DNA from: Oricola nitratireducens | GTDB taxonomy: Bacteria > Pseudomonadota > Alphaproteobacteria > Rhizobiales > Rhizobiaceae | Assembly (NCBI RefSeq): GCF_014904745.1 | Contig: NZ_JACZCS010000019.1 | Location: forward strand, 1 to 64,000 | Direction: 5' to 3' | DNA: 64,000 nt | Shown here: positions 9,662 through 19,181 of the stretch, piece by piece | Numbering within the stretch: the stretch's first letter is position 1 | Layout: each line of letters begins with the position of its first letter | Notes under the pieces: generated by a model | Told to the model about the DNA's origin: nothing | The model's input: the letters and a program-made list of their open reading frames with translations, nothing else | The model's database searches: none | Made by a program: the position numbers and the translations under genes

Positions 9662-10225
9662 ATGGCATCTGGTGCACAACCAGTTTGGGCAGGGCATGAA
9701 TTCCGGCTCGATCCGACACGGCTTCCGCAAAAACTGATCTACGCGACCCGCAACGAAGCGGGCGACGTGCAGATCACCGTCGACCAGAACGGATGCGTCC
9801 TGAAGCGGCATCTGGAAGTTTCCGGCCTGCCGCTCAACATCGCGCTGCCGGTCAACGTGTTCGACGGCGTCGCCGCGCGGGCGCTCTATACCGGGCCGGA
9901 CAGCGTACTGGTCACGCTCGAGCTGATGCATCACGACCCGGAACTCTCCGTTCCGCTGTTCGTCGGCCACGATCTCGAAGGCATCGCCAGCGACTGGCAG
10001 AAATGGTCGGACCTTCTCGGCCTGCCGATGCTGATCGTCGACGAGGACGGGGTGACCCGCACGCTCGATGAGAGCGCGCGCAACGTCATCAAGGACAAGA
10101 GCCATCCGCGCCGCCACCACGCGATGTTCGCCGAACGGCGTCCGCGCTTCCTGGCGCGCCGGCGCATGGGGACGCTGGGCTGCCGCATGGTGCTCGACGG
10201 CGTCGAGATCATCGCAAGAGACTGA
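9662..10225 (+). CDS. DUF6101 family protein
   Basis: A 187-residue protein that fits DUF6101, a family I know only from Rhizobiales-type alphaproteobacteria. Visible are the N-terminal LDPTRLPQKLIYATRN, a central two-part beta domain (QNGCVLKRHLEVSGLPLNIA and VTLELMHHDPELSVPLFVG), the conserved EGIASDWQKWSDLLGLPMLI, and a very basic tail (HPRRHHAMFAERRPRFLARR). It has no signal peptide or membrane helix. The function is unknown. It lies tail to tail with ubiA with a 9-base gap. Confidence 0.85.
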   Translation: MASGAQPVWAGHEFRLDPTRLPQKLIYATRNEAGDVQITVDQNGCVLKRHLEVSGLPLNIALPVNVFDGVAARALYTGPDSVLVTLELMHHDPELSVPLFVGHDLEGIASDWQKWSDLLGLPMLIVDEDGVTRTLDESARNVIKDKSHPRRHHAMFAERRPRFLARRRMGTLGCRMVLDGVEIIARD

Positions 10226-10234
10226 CGGGCCGGA

Positions 10235-11203
10235 TCAGGCGACCAATCCGCCCGCCAGAAGGCCGGCGAAGATGAGCCAACCGACCACCGTATTCGCCTT
10301 GAACAGCTTCAGGCACTGGTCCGCATCGTCGATGTCGAGGATGCGGATCTGCCACGCCATGTGCGCGGCGGCCGCGGCCAGTCCGGCATAGGCGAGAGGC
10401 GGCACGCCGGCAACCGCGAAGGCGGCGACAAACAGCAAAAGACAAACCGAATAGAGCCCGGAGAGCCACGGTTTGGTGCGCTCGCCGAACAGGCGCGCGG
10501 TGGAGCGTACGCCGACCAGCGCGTCGTCCTCCTTGTCCTGATGGGCGTAGATCGTGTCATATCCGATCGTCCACAGGATCGAGCCGGCATAGAGCAGCGC
10601 CGGCGCGAGGCTGACCTCGCCATAGACCGCCGCCCAGCCCATCCATGCACCCCAGGAAAAGGCAAGACCGAGAGTCAGTTGCGGCCAGTCGGTGATCCGC
10701 TTCATGAAGGGATAGACCGCGACGACAGCGAGCGACGCGATGCCCAGACCGACGGCAAACAGGTTGAACTGGATCAGCACGAGGAAGCCGACCAGCGCCT
10801 GGAGGGCGAGAAACAACTTCGCCTGTCCGCGCGTCACCTGGCCCGACGGCAGCGGCCGCGAACGGGTGCGCGCGACCTGGTCGTCGATGTCCTGGTCGAC
10901 GAGGTCGTTATAGGTACAACCGGCGCCGCGCATCGCCATGGCGCCGATCAGGAACAGGACCAGATGCCACGGGTTCGGAAACGGTGCGAAAACAACGAGT
11001 GGGTCATGCGCCCCGGCAAGACCGGCCAGCGCCGCCGACCACCAGCACGGCCACATCAGCAATTGCCATCCGATCGGGCGGTCCCAGCGCGCCAACTGCG
11101 CATAGGGCCATTGCCGGGGCGGCAGGGCGCGGTAGACCCAATGGCCGGAGGGTGCGTCGGCGACGCGGCCCTGGCTGTCGCGTGACTGGATATCGTTGGA
11201 CAT
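10235..11203 (-). CDS. ubiA: 4-hydroxybenzoate polyprenyltransferase
   Basis: Inner-membrane enzyme of ubiquinone synthesis that joins a polyprenyl chain to 4-hydroxybenzoate. The ATG at 11203 gives 322 residues with seven to nine membrane helices. Both aspartate-rich motifs of the UbiA family are present: NDLVDQDID in the first half and [12 protein letters not shown] in the second. Earlier TTG codons would only add residues with no family support. The gene faces away from purD, 97 bases apart, and the polyprenyl diphosphate synthase that would supply its donor lies at 18 kb. Confidence 0.95.
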   Translation of the reverse strand: MSNDIQSRDSQGRVADAPSGHWVYRALPPRQWPYAQLARWDRPIGWQLLMWPCWWSAALAGLAGAHDPLVVFAPFPNPWHLVLFLIGAMAMRGAGCTYNDLVDQDIDDQVARTRSRPLPSGQVTRGQAKLFLALQALVGFLVLIQFNLFAVGLGIASLAVVAVYPFMKRITDWPQLTLGLAFSWGAWMGWAAVYGEVSLAPALLYAGSILWTIGYDTIYAHQDKEDDALVGVRSTARLFGERTKPWLSGLYSVCLLLFVAAFAVAGVPPLAYAGLAAAAAHMAWQIRILDIDDADQCLKLFKANTVVGWLIFAGLLAGGLVA

Positions 11204-11300
11204 GGCGGAAACTGGTGACAAGGACGCGGCAAAAGGTCAAGGGCTTGACCCCCGGCGGCCGAGTTCGTACCGCAGCCGCACAATCTTTCGGAGCGCGACA

Positions 11301-12584
11301 ATGAATCTATTGCTGATCGGATCGGGCGGACGCGAACACGCGCTGGCGGTCAAGCTCGCCGATTCCCCAGTGCTCAAGACGCTCTTCTGCGCGCCCGGCA
11401 ATCCCGGGATCGCCGAGGTCGCGCAATGCGTCACGATCGACGTCGCCGACCACAAGGCGGTGATCGATTTCTGCCGCGTCAACGGCGTCGATCTCGTCGT
11501 TGTCGGGCCGGAAGCGCCGCTGGTCGACGGGCTGGCGGATTCGCTGACCGACGCCGGCATTCCCGTCTTCGGGCCGAGCGCAAAGGCGGCGCAACTGGAA
11601 GGCTCGAAGGGCTTCACCAAGGCGCTGTGCGACCGCATGGACATACCGACCGCGGGTTACGGGAAATTCAACAACGCGCCGAAGGCGAAGGCCTATATCC
11701 GCAGCCAGGGCGCGCCGATCGTCATCAAGGCGGACGGGCTTGCCGCCGGCAAGGGCGTCACGGTGGCGATGACGCTGGAGGAGGCGTTTGCCGCCATCGA
11801 CGACTGTTTCGAGGGCGCCTTCGGCGAGGCCGGCGCGGAAGTCGTGGTCGAGGAGTTCCTCGAAGGCGAGGAAGCCTCGTTCTTCTGCCTCTGCGACGGG
11901 ACAACCGCCCTGCCGCTGACGACGGCGCAGGACCACAAGCGCGTCGGCGAAGGCGACAGCGGACCGAACACCGGCGGCATGGGCGCCTATTCACCGGCCT
12001 CGATCATGACGGACGCGCTGATCGCCGAGACGATGGAGAGCATCATCGAACCGACGATGCAAGGCATGGCCGACCAGGGCATGCCGTTCACCGGCGTACT
12101 CTATGCCGGGCTGATGCTGACCGCCGACGGGCCGAAGCTAATCGAATACAATGTCCGCTTCGGCGATCCGGAATGCCAGGTGATCATGCCGCGGCTGAAG
12201 GACGATTTGCTGCTGCTGATGAAGGCGGCGGCCGACGGCATGCTGTCGTCGATGAGCGCGCGCTGGCGCACGCAAGCGGCGGCGACCGTGGTGCTGTGCG
12301 CGCCGGGCTACCCGGCCTCGGCACAGAAGGGCTCGGTGATCAGGCTCCCCAAGGCCATCGATCTGCCCGAGGGCGTGACAATCTACCATGCCGGAACGGC
12401 GATCAACGGCGGCGACCTCGTCGCCAATGGCGGCCGCGTGCTCAACGTCACCGCAACGGGCAAGACCGTCACCGACGCACTCAAGACCGCCTATCGGGCC
12501 GTCGACATGATCGACTGGCCGGAAGGATTTTGCCGGAGGGATATCGGCTGGCGGGAGATCGAGCGGGAGATGGCTGAAGGGTAG
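11301..12584 (+). CDS. purD: Phosphoribosylamine--glycine ligase (GAR synthetase)
   Basis: Second step of purine synthesis: ATP-dependent joining of glycine to phosphoribosylamine. The start at 11301 gives the canonical [19 protein letters not shown]. The ATP-grasp domain contains [32 protein letters not shown] and the conserved [18 protein letters not shown], and [13 protein letters not shown] holds metal ligands. The protein is 427 residues long, normal for PurD. It stands alone in the plus direction and is followed by the convergent regulator gene. Confidence 0.97.
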   Translation: MNLLLIGSGGREHALAVKLADSPVLKTLFCAPGNPGIAEVAQCVTIDVADHKAVIDFCRVNGVDLVVVGPEAPLVDGLADSLTDAGIPVFGPSAKAAQLEGSKGFTKALCDRMDIPTAGYGKFNNAPKAKAYIRSQGAPIVIKADGLAAGKGVTVAMTLEEAFAAIDDCFEGAFGEAGAEVVVEEFLEGEEASFFCLCDGTTALPLTTAQDHKRVGEGDSGPNTGGMGAYSPASIMTDALIAETMESIIEPTMQGMADQGMPFTGVLYAGLMLTADGPKLIEYNVRFGDPECQVIMPRLKDDLLLLMKAAADGMLSSMSARWRTQAAATVVLCAPGYPASAQKGSVIRLPKAIDLPEGVTIYHAGTAINGGDLVANGGRVLNVTATGKTVTDALKTAYRAVDMIDWPEGFCRRDIGWREIEREMAEG

Positions 12585-12654
12585 CTGCGCGGCGCAGCGT
12601 GGAGAGCGCGGCGGCGATCCGGCAGGGTGTATTCCAGGCTCATGTGTCGACATC

Positions 12655-14358
12655 TCACGAAAATCCGGCTCTGCGAAGGTCGGCTAGCAAAAGGTCGAGT
12701 TGCCGTCCGCGGGCCATGGGGTAACTCGCGCTCCAGCTTTCCAGGGTGAACCCGGGTTCGATATTGTTGACTTCCTCGGTTTCCCAAGCTGCGTCATCGG
12801 CTTGATCAAGCTTGAGCAATGTCGCCGCCAGATAGAGATGCGCTTCGACATTTTCCGGATTGCGCGAGATCGCTTCGTCCAGATTGATCCGGGCCTGCTC
12901 GAAATCGCCGAGGAAATAGTACGCCCGTGCCAGAAGCAGGAAATAGAGATAGCCGGCCTCCGGATTGAGCCGAAGAGCCTCGCGCAGGAGCGGAACGGTT
13001 TCCACCGGATTACCGCGATAGGTTTCGATACCGCCCGACAGCGCGTAGGCGTCGGCGAATGCGGGATCCAGGTTTATCGCTGTTTTGAGGGCGGCACGCG
13101 CGTCGTCATACTGGCGTTGCTGGGTCTTGACGTAGCCGACGACCCAGTGCTGTTCAGGCAAGTCGGGCGCAATACCGATCGCGGTCCCGGCAAATCTGAG
13201 CGCGTTCGCCAATGCACCTTGCGGATCATTGGCCCAGCCATTGCGATATTCCGCGGCATAGGTCAGGGCCAGCCCGCCATAAGCCCTGGCAAAATTCGGA
13301 TCCGCGGCGATCGCATGGCGGTACAGGGTGCGCGCGGCGAGATTGGTTTGGCGCGTTCTTATGAGCAGCGCGCGCTGGGCCCTCAGGAAGAGGTCATAGG
13401 CTGCAACGTTATCGGTATAGCCGCGCGCCTCGCGCGAGTGCTCGGCGGCGTTGATGCCGTGCTTCAGTTTTTCCAGAACATTGTCTCGGATCTCGTCCTC
13501 GATGGTCAGCAGATCGTTGAAGGGCCGGTCGAAGCGCAACGAATAGAGCACGCGTCCGCTTTCGATTTCGACCAGGCGCGAATCGACCCGGATGGTGTCG
13601 CCACTCCGCAGGACGCTGCCTTCGAGGAGATAGTCGGGAGCCGGCGATGCGCCGCTGGTTCGCTCCGGATCATAGTGACGAACGGCCAGGTCAGTGGCAC
13701 GGGCGAGATCGGTCAGTATGGAATCCGCAATACCGTGCGCAAGATAGTCGTAATCCGCATCGCGGCTGACATTCACGAACGGCGCCACAGCAATCACGAC
13801 CCGGTCTTGCGATTGCGCGTGCCTGGCCGCTTCGTTGTTTGAGGGATTTCGGGCAAGCAGGAAAGCGGTGGCGATCACAAAGGCCAACACGACAAGACTT
13901 GCAAAACCGGCGCGACGAAAGCTCCGTGGCATGACGCCCGCCGGCGCGGGCCGGCTTTCGTCGGTGACAGACGGGCCGATTTGGCGAACCGGCGCAATGA
14001 GCCGATAGCCACGTTTCGGGATCGTCTCGACATAGCCGGGATTGCGCGCATCGTCCGCCAACGACCGCCGGATCTTGATGATCGCCCCGGTCAGCGAATC
14101 GTCGCCAACATACACATCGGGCCAAACCCGTCCGTGCAACTCCTCACGGCTGACCACCTCGCCGGCATGAGCGACCAAATAAGCCAGAACCTCCATCGAC
14201 TTCGGTTCGAGGTGCAGCGCCTCGCCGTCGCGCACGATCTCGTTGGTCGCCGGACGCACCACGCAATCGCCGACTGCGAAATCCGCCATGCCGGTATCTT
14301 CGTCTCGACTGCCCACAGTGTTGTCCAGCCCTAGCCGACCTCCACGCAACCGCGCCAT
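12655..14358 (-). CDS. CadC-like membrane regulator with winged helix and TPR sensor
   Basis: A 567-residue one-component regulator. Residues 28-122 form an OmpR/PhoB-type winged helix (HLEPKSMEVLAYLVAHAGEV and YVETIPKRGYRLIAPV), residues 151-169 are a single membrane helix, and the rest, outside the membrane, begins with a TolB-N-like domain (VVIAVAPFVNVSRDADYDYL) and continues with about seven TPR units. This is the architecture of CadC-like and adenylate-cyclase-associated regulators. An alternative start is the ATG at 14289 (residue 24), which begins right at the winged helix; the 14358 start has the better AGGGA site. It is divergent from the methyltransferase gene, with tandem repeats in the 150 bases between, so it may control the methyltransferase-nitrilase pair. 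Confidence 0.85.
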   Translation of the reverse strand: MARLRGGRLGLDNTVGSRDEDTGMADFAVGDCVVRPATNEIVRDGEALHLEPKSMEVLAYLVAHAGEVVSREELHGRVWPDVYVGDDSLTGAIIKIRRSLADDARNPGYVETIPKRGYRLIAPVRQIGPSVTDESRPAPAGVMPRSFRRAGFASLVVLAFVIATAFLLARNPSNNEAARHAQSQDRVVIAVAPFVNVSRDADYDYLAHGIADSILTDLARATDLAVRHYDPERTSGASPAPDYLLEGSVLRSGDTIRVDSRLVEIESGRVLYSLRFDRPFNDLLTIEDEIRDNVLEKLKHGINAAEHSREARGYTDNVAAYDLFLRAQRALLIRTRQTNLAARTLYRHAIAADPNFARAYGGLALTYAAEYRNGWANDPQGALANALRFAGTAIGIAPDLPEQHWVVGYVKTQQRQYDDARAALKTAINLDPAFADAYALSGGIETYRGNPVETVPLLREALRLNPEAGYLYFLLLARAYYFLGDFEQARINLDEAISRNPENVEAHLYLAATLLKLDQADDAAWETEEVNNIEPGFTLESWSASYPMARGRQLDLLLADLRRAGFS

Positions 14359-14395
14359 TTTCCCTATTTTCTAACATCATAGCAAAAATACCGGA

Positions 14396-14417
14396 AAACC
14401 GTCGGGAAACCTTCGGG
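14396..14417. promoter_or_regulatory. Tandem 11-bp direct repeats, likely winged-helix operator
   Basis: AAACCGTCGGG (14396-14406) is followed without a gap by AAACCTTCGGG (14407-14417), one mismatch in eleven. OmpR/PhoB-type winged helices bind head-to-tail sites about one helical turn apart, so this fits the regulator encoded next door. The site lies in the divergent region, 38 bases before the regulator start and about 90 before the methyltransferase start. Confidence 0.5.
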
Positions 14418-14508
14418 ACCGCCGTTCGCCATTCCCGCCAAGGTGCGGGCATCCCGCCTCCGGGATCGAACATCGAATACGAAACGCTACAAACTCGGGG
14501 AGTGACAG

Positions 14509-15357
14509 ATGGCATTTGACGCACGACTCTACAAATCGACGACGCGCCAGCAATGGCAGGATGCGGCCGAAGCCTGGAACGCCTGGGGCACGCTGCTTGA
14601 CGAATGGTTGGGCACGGCAACCGAGGCGATGCTCGACATGGCCACGATCGGTCCGGGCAGCCGGGTCCTCGACGTCGCCGCGGGCGCAGGGCAGCAGTCG
14701 CTGGTCGCGGCACGGCGCGTCGGGCCCTCCGGCTACGTCCTGGCGACAGACATTTCCCCCAACATCCTCGATTTCGCCGAAGAGAACGCCCGGATTGAAG
14801 GGCTGGACAATTTCGGCACGTTGGTTGCCGACGGTGAAGAGCTCTCTGTGGAGGAAGACAGCTTCGACGCGGCGATCTCGCGGGTCGGGATGATCTATTT
14901 TCCCGACCAGCAGCGGGCGCTGGCAAACATCCTGCGGGCGCTGAAGCCGGGCGGACGCTTCGCCACGATCGTCTATTCCACGCCGGAGAGAAACGGCTTT
15001 TTCTCAAAACCGGTTTCGATCATCCGGGAACGCGCGAAGCTGCCGCCGCCGGCGCCTGGCCAGCCGGGGCCGTTCAGCCTGGGCAGCCCGGGCGTACTGG
15101 CGGGCGTGCTTAAGGCGGCCGGTTTCCGCGATGTCGAGGAGCGGACAATCGACGCGCCCGTCATTTTACCCAGCGCCGCGGACTGCGTTCGCTTCGAGCG
15201 CGAATCCTTCGGCGCGCTTCACCAGATGCTGAGCGGACTGGATGCCGACGCCCGTGAAGCGACCTGGGACGAAATCGCCGATACACTTGGTGCCTTTGAA
15301 ACCGCGGACGGGTTCCGCGGGCCTTGCGAACTGGTCGTCGCCGCCGGCACGAAATGA
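14509..15357 (+). CDS. Class I SAM-dependent methyltransferase
   Basis: A 282-residue UbiE/Methyltransf_11-type enzyme. Motif I is RVLDVAAGAGQQSL (from residue 52), the acidic residue that holds the SAM ribose is in LATDISPNIL, and post-motif stretches FDAAISRVGMIYFPD and LRALKPGGRFATI follow in order. The C-terminal part contains a proline-rich loop (LPPPAPGQPGPFSLG) likely to shape the acceptor site. The substrate is unknown. GGGGAG precedes the ATG. The nitrilase gene starts 55 bases downstream on the same strand, suggesting a two-gene unit facing the CadC-like regulator. Confidence 0.88.
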   Translation: MAFDARLYKSTTRQQWQDAAEAWNAWGTLLDEWLGTATEAMLDMATIGPGSRVLDVAAGAGQQSLVAARRVGPSGYVLATDISPNILDFAEENARIEGLDNFGTLVADGEELSVEEDSFDAAISRVGMIYFPDQQRALANILRALKPGGRFATIVYSTPERNGFFSKPVSIIRERAKLPPPAPGQPGPFSLGSPGVLAGVLKAAGFRDVEERTIDAPVILPSAADCVRFERESFGALHQMLSGLDADAREATWDEIADTLGAFETADGFRGPCELVVAAGTK

Positions 15358-15412
15358 AGCCATCTCGCACCCGCTACCCGCGGGTGCAGCCTTCAACGAA
15401 AGGGAAACCATC

Positions 15413-16348
15413 ATGAAAGTCTGTGTCGTTCAGGAACCACCCGTCTATCTCGACCTTGAAAAAACCATGGAGCGCGCGGTCGCCCTGATCGCGCGTGCCG
15501 CAGGCGACGGCGCGGGACTGGTTGTTTTCCCCGAAGCCTGGTTTCCGGGTTATCCCACATTCGTCTGGCGTCTTGCGCCCGGCGCCGGGATGGGAAAGAC
15601 CGACGAGCTCTATGCCCGCCTTCAGGACAATGCGATCGACCGCATCAATGGCGGGCTGGCCCCCCTGCAAGAAGCCGCGCGCGAACATGGTGTCGTGCTC
15701 GTGTTCGGCTATCACGAACTCGACAGCGGGTTGAGCGGCAGCACGCTGTTCAACAGTTGCGCAATCATCGATGCCGATGGAAGCGTCGCCAACAATCACC
15801 GCAAGCTGATGCCGACCAACCCGGAAAGAATGGTCTGGGGCTTTGGCGACGCTTCGGGGCTCAACGTGGTCGAGACCGCGGCGGGGCGAATCGGGGCGCT
15901 TATCTGCTGGGAAAACTACATGCCGCTCGCGCGCTTCGCGCTCTATGCCCAAGGCATCGATATCCTGGTGGCGCCGACCTGGGACAGCGGTGAGACCTGG
16001 CTTGCTACCATGCAGCATATCGCGCGCGAGGGCGGTTGCTGGGTCATCGGGTGCGCGACGTCTTTTGAAGCCTCCGACGTGCCAACCGATATCCCATTCC
16101 ATGACGAGCTGTTCCCCAACAAGGACGAATGGATCAATTCGGGAGACGCAGTGGTCTACAAGCCATTCGGCGGCCTCGCCGCTGGCCCGATGAACCGCGA
16201 AAAGGGCCTTCTGATAGCGGAGATTGATCCGGGCGCCGCGCGCGCTTCGCGGCGGAAATTCGACGTGAGCGGCCACTATGCCCGACCTGACATCTTCACC
16301 CTCTCGGTCAATCGCGAGCCGCAGTCACCGGTCGTATTTTCGAATTGA
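15413..16348 (+). CDS. Nitrilase/carbon-nitrogen hydrolase
   Basis: A 311-residue member of the nitrilase superfamily, branch 1 (true nitrilase or cyanide-hydratase-like). The Glu-Lys-Cys triad is visible: E41 in VVFPEAWFPGYP, K131 in NNHRKLMPT and C165 in ALICWENYMPLAR, the last being the nitrilase-type CWEN signature. It would convert an organic nitrile to the acid and ammonia, or hydrate it. The ATG at 15413 follows AAAGGGAAACC. It sits just after the methyltransferase gene, so the pair may handle one compound class; the actual substrate is not known. Confidence 0.9.
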   Translation: MKVCVVQEPPVYLDLEKTMERAVALIARAAGDGAGLVVFPEAWFPGYPTFVWRLAPGAGMGKTDELYARLQDNAIDRINGGLAPLQEAAREHGVVLVFGYHELDSGLSGSTLFNSCAIIDADGSVANNHRKLMPTNPERMVWGFGDASGLNVVETAAGRIGALICWENYMPLARFALYAQGIDILVAPTWDSGETWLATMQHIAREGGCWVIGCATSFEASDVPTDIPFHDELFPNKDEWINSGDAVVYKPFGGLAAGPMNREKGLLIAEIDPGAARASRRKFDVSGHYARPDIFTLSVNREPQSPVVFSN

Positions 16349-16525
16349 ACACGAGGAAACGCACTTATCGCCAGCCGTCCACAGAATCGACTGCCGGGAA
16401 GGTGATTGCCGAAGGGATAACAGACTGGCGGGAAATGACGGTGCGCGGGAGGGGCCGTGACTTCGGATAGTCGAAAACCGGACGGAAATTCCGATCAGGC
16501 GTGATGTGCACTACCGCATTTTCCT

Positions 16526-16539
16526 TTGTCCTAAATCAA
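16526..16539. promoter_or_regulatory. FNR/FixK-like box
   Basis: TTGTC-CTAA-ATCAA has one perfect half-site (ATCAA) and one degenerate half-site (TTGTC against TTGAT) with the four-base spacing of FNR/FixK/Anr operators. It lies 59 bases upstream of the DUF6455 start, which would place it near -41 of a promoter whose start is about 20 bases before the ATG. Confidence 0.45.
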
Positions 16540-16597
16540 AGACCAAATCCCGGCAGGTGCGATTCTTGCTGGGTGAGAATTTCGAAAGGATCGCATC

Positions 16598-16855
16598 ATG
16601 GGGATTTTTACGCGCATTACCGAGAGAATGGATCGTCAGGCGCATCTGATGGGTGCAATGATGGAACGGCTGGAAGTCGACACCGTGGCCATGGGAACCG
16701 AAGCAGCGGGCGCCCGCTTCGAGCGCGCAGCCCGTTCGTGCCTGATGTGCAAGGACAGCGACGAATGCGAGCGCTGGCTGGACCAGCACGCGGCCGCCGA
16801 GAACGGGCCGGATTTCTGCCCGAACGCGCGGTTCTTCGCCCTGCATCGCAAGTAG
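16598..16855 (+). CDS. DUF6455 family protein with four cysteines
   Basis: An 85-residue protein fitting DUF6455. After an amphipathic N-terminal helix it has CLMCKDSDEC, a C-x2-C-x5-C cluster, then WLDQHA and a fourth cysteine in DFCPNARFF; the four cysteines suggest metal or iron-sulfur binding, which is inference. Family members are small and functionally unknown. AAAGGA precedes the ATG. A possible FNR-type box 59 bases upstream hints at oxygen control. The next gene, trmN6, converges on it. Confidence 0.8.
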   Translation: MGIFTRITERMDRQAHLMGAMMERLEVDTVAMGTEAAGARFERAARSCLMCKDSDECERWLDQHAAAENGPDFCPNARFFALHRK

Positions 16856-16864
16856 AGCGACGCC

Positions 16865-17653
16865 CTACAATCGCAGCGCTTCCCGTCCATTGGTAATCGC
16901 CTTGGCGCGTGCGCTGAATTTCGTGCCGCCGTCCTCGTCGTGCAGGATGAGGGGCGGGGCGAATTCCATCTGCCTGCGGGACCCCTTGATGCCGGTGACG
17001 ACGATGCGGATCGCCGGTTTCGACGGGCGCGGATGGACGGGCATGACCGTCACCGCGCCGTAGCGACCCTTCATCGCCTGCAGAATCTCCACAATCGATT
17101 GCGGCCTCGCGATCACCGACAGGCCGGACCCGGGGCGGGCAATCGCGCAAGCCGTCTTGATCCAGCGGGACAACATATCCTCGTCCATGACATGCGCGCC
17201 TGCCTTCTCGGCCTTCGGCGTGGCGCGATCCTTCGGATCGTTGAAGGGCGGATTGGCGATCACCCAGTCGTAGACATCGCGCGGGAAACCGGCCGCCTCT
17301 CGCGCCTTGCCATCGAGCCCCACGTCGGCCTCGACGACCTCGGCGCGGCCTGCGAGATGGGCGTTTTCCGGCAAGGCCAGCCCGGCGCGCGCGCATTCGG
17401 CCATCAGCGGCGATTTCTCATAGAGGACGGCGCGAGCTTCGCGGCAGCGGTCGAGGACGGAAAAGGCGGCCGCCCCCGCCCCGGCGCCGAGATCGGCCAG
17501 CATTCCGGCGAAGCCGTCCGGCACCGCGGCGGCGACTATCGTCGCGTCGACGCCGGAACGATGCGCGCCTTTTGCCGGCTGGACGAGATGGAAGCCGCCG
17601 CGATGGAACGCGTCGACGGTCGTCTCGACGTCGCCGACAAGCCGCGCGGCCAT
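16865..17653 (-). CDS. tRNA1(Val) (adenine(37)-N6)-methyltransferase-like protein
   Basis: A 262-residue SAM methyltransferase of the TrmN6/YfiC group, which methylates N6 of A37 in tRNA-Val. The N-terminal block FHLVQPAKGAHRSGVDATIV positions substrate and cofactor, LADLGAGAGAAAFSVL is motif I, and WVIANPPFNDPKDR holds the NPPF catalytic tetrad of N6-adenine methyltransferases. The end has the KPAIRIVVTGIKGSR strand. It lies five bases downstream of the DUF2007 gene on the same strand, so the two are likely co-transcribed. Confidence 0.88.
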   Translation of the reverse strand: MAARLVGDVETTVDAFHRGGFHLVQPAKGAHRSGVDATIVAAAVPDGFAGMLADLGAGAGAAAFSVLDRCREARAVLYEKSPLMAECARAGLALPENAHLAGRAEVVEADVGLDGKAREAAGFPRDVYDWVIANPPFNDPKDRATPKAEKAGAHVMDEDMLSRWIKTACAIARPGSGLSVIARPQSIVEILQAMKGRYGAVTVMPVHPRPSKPAIRIVVTGIKGSRRQMEFAPPLILHDEDGGTKFSARAKAITNGREALRL

Positions 17654-17658
17654 GGCCC

Positions 17659-17880
17659 TCAGTCCTTCAGCTCGTTTTCGAGGCCGGCATCACGCATGAT
17701 CCGGCGCGCCTGCTCGATGCGGTCGGATTCAACCAGGATGCGGCGCGGCAGGATGCCCAGCGAACCGTCGAGGATCGACATATTCTGGTCGGCGACGAGC
17801 ACGCCGATGCCGGCTTCGCGCATCAGCGATTCCACAAACGAGATCGTCACCGGGTTGTTCGACCGCAAAAGCTCTTCCAT
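17659..17880 (-). CDS. DUF2007 family small protein
   Basis: A 73-residue protein. The start at 17880 (MEELLRSNNPVTISF) matches the usual beginning of this family; the open frame extends further up but without family resemblance. The conserved core is MREAGIGVLVADQNMSILDG and LPRRILVESD. DUF2007 has a ferredoxin-like fold and is thought to be a signal-transducing or ligand-binding domain; its role here is unknown. It is divergent from the polyprenyl synthase gene. Confidence 0.88.
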   Translation of the reverse strand: MEELLRSNNPVTISFVESLMREAGIGVLVADQNMSILDGSLGILPRRILVESDRIEQARRIMRDAGLENELKD

Positions 17881-18024
17881 CCGCCAGTGATAGGGCGCGG
17901 CGTGACAGGCCACAAGCCCGTCCTTCAACATGAAATCGAATGCGCAGACGGTTTGCGCCAATTCGCCGCTTGCCGCACAAGCGCCGAGTTTTTAATGTGG
18001 CGCCGAAAATCGGGAGTATTGGTC

Positions 18025-19041
18025 TTGGGCGTCGTCATTGCGCTTGGTGAAAACAAAAAGGATGCCGCCGGTATCGACAAGCTGGTCGGGCTCGTCGCGG
18101 GCGGCATGGAGCGCGTCAACGAACTGATCCTCTCCAAGGCCGGTTCGGACGTCGAGATGATCCCGGAAGTGGCCAATCACCTGATCTCGTCCGGCGGCAA
18201 GCGGCTGCGCCCGATGATCACGCTCGCTGCCGCCGACATGTTCGGCTATCACGGCGAGGGCCATGTGAAGCTGGCGACCAGCGTCGAGTTCATGCATACG
18301 GCGACGCTGCTGCATGACGACGTCGTCGACGAAAGCCACATGCGCCGTTCCAAGCCGACCGCGCGGATGATCTGGGGCAACCAGGCCAGCGTCCTCGTCG
18401 GCGACTACCTGCTCGGCCAGGCTTTCAAGATGATGGTCGAGGTCGGGTCGCTCGACGCGCTCGACGTGCTATCAACGGCGGCCTCGGTCATCGCCGAGGG
18501 CGAGGTGATGCAGCTGGCGGCGGCAAAGAACCTGGAAACCACCGAGGACGAATATCTCGCCGTCATCAAGGCGAAGACCGCGGCACTGTTTTCCGCGGCC
18601 GCCGAGGTCGGTCCGATCATCGCGAAGTCGACCAGGGCGGAACGGGCGGCGCTGCGCTCCTACGGGCTCAATCTCGGCCTTGCCTTCCAGCTCGTCGACG
18701 ACGCGCTCGACTATGGCGGCAACGCCAAGGATCTCGGTAAGAACACCGGCGACGACTTCCGCGAAGGAAAGATCACCCTGCCGGTCGTGCTCTCCTACCG
18801 CCGCGGCACCGACGCCGAACGCGATTTCTGGAAGAAAAGCATCGAGAATGGCGAGAACGGCAACAGCGAGCTGGAAAACGCGCGCGACCTGATGATGAAA
18901 TACAGCGCGCTGCCGGACACGATCCAGCGGGCGCGGCATTTCGGCGAAATCGCCCGCGATGCGCTGGCGCCGCTGAAGCCGTCGCCGCAAAAGAACGCGC
19001 TGCTCGACGTGGTCGAATTCTGCGTTTCGCGGGTCAACTGA
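18025..19041 (+). CDS. Long-chain polyprenyl diphosphate synthase (octaprenyl/decaprenyl type)
   Basis: Builds the isoprenoid tail of ubiquinone by adding isopentenyl units. Both aspartate-rich motifs are present: LLHDDVVDES (first) and LVDDALDYGG (second), together with SSGGKRLRPM near the N-terminus. I prefer the TTG at 18025, which has GGGAG eight bases upstream and gives 338 residues starting like rhizobial relatives; the ATG at 17995 would add ten residues. It works upstream of UbiA (10.2 kb). The opposite-strand DUF2007 gene starts 144 bases away. Confidence 0.93.
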   Translation: MGVVIALGENKKDAAGIDKLVGLVAGGMERVNELILSKAGSDVEMIPEVANHLISSGGKRLRPMITLAAADMFGYHGEGHVKLATSVEFMHTATLLHDDVVDESHMRRSKPTARMIWGNQASVLVGDYLLGQAFKMMVEVGSLDALDVLSTAASVIAEGEVMQLAAAKNLETTEDEYLAVIKAKTAALFSAAAEVGPIIAKSTRAERAALRSYGLNLGLAFQLVDDALDYGGNAKDLGKNTGDDFREGKITLPVVLSYRRGTDAERDFWKKSIENGENGNSELENARDLMMKYSALPDTIQRARHFGEIARDALAPLKPSPQKNALLDVVEFCVSRVN

Positions 19042-19181
19042 TAAAAGTGATTGCCGTTTTCGCAGCCAAAAGCCCACAGAGCGGCGAGCGTTGCGCGTGA
19101 ACCATAAAAAGGCCATGCTCGACGAGTGACTTGCGCGGCACAGACATGCTTTCGAACTCGATTCCGCAGATTGGTAGCCTG

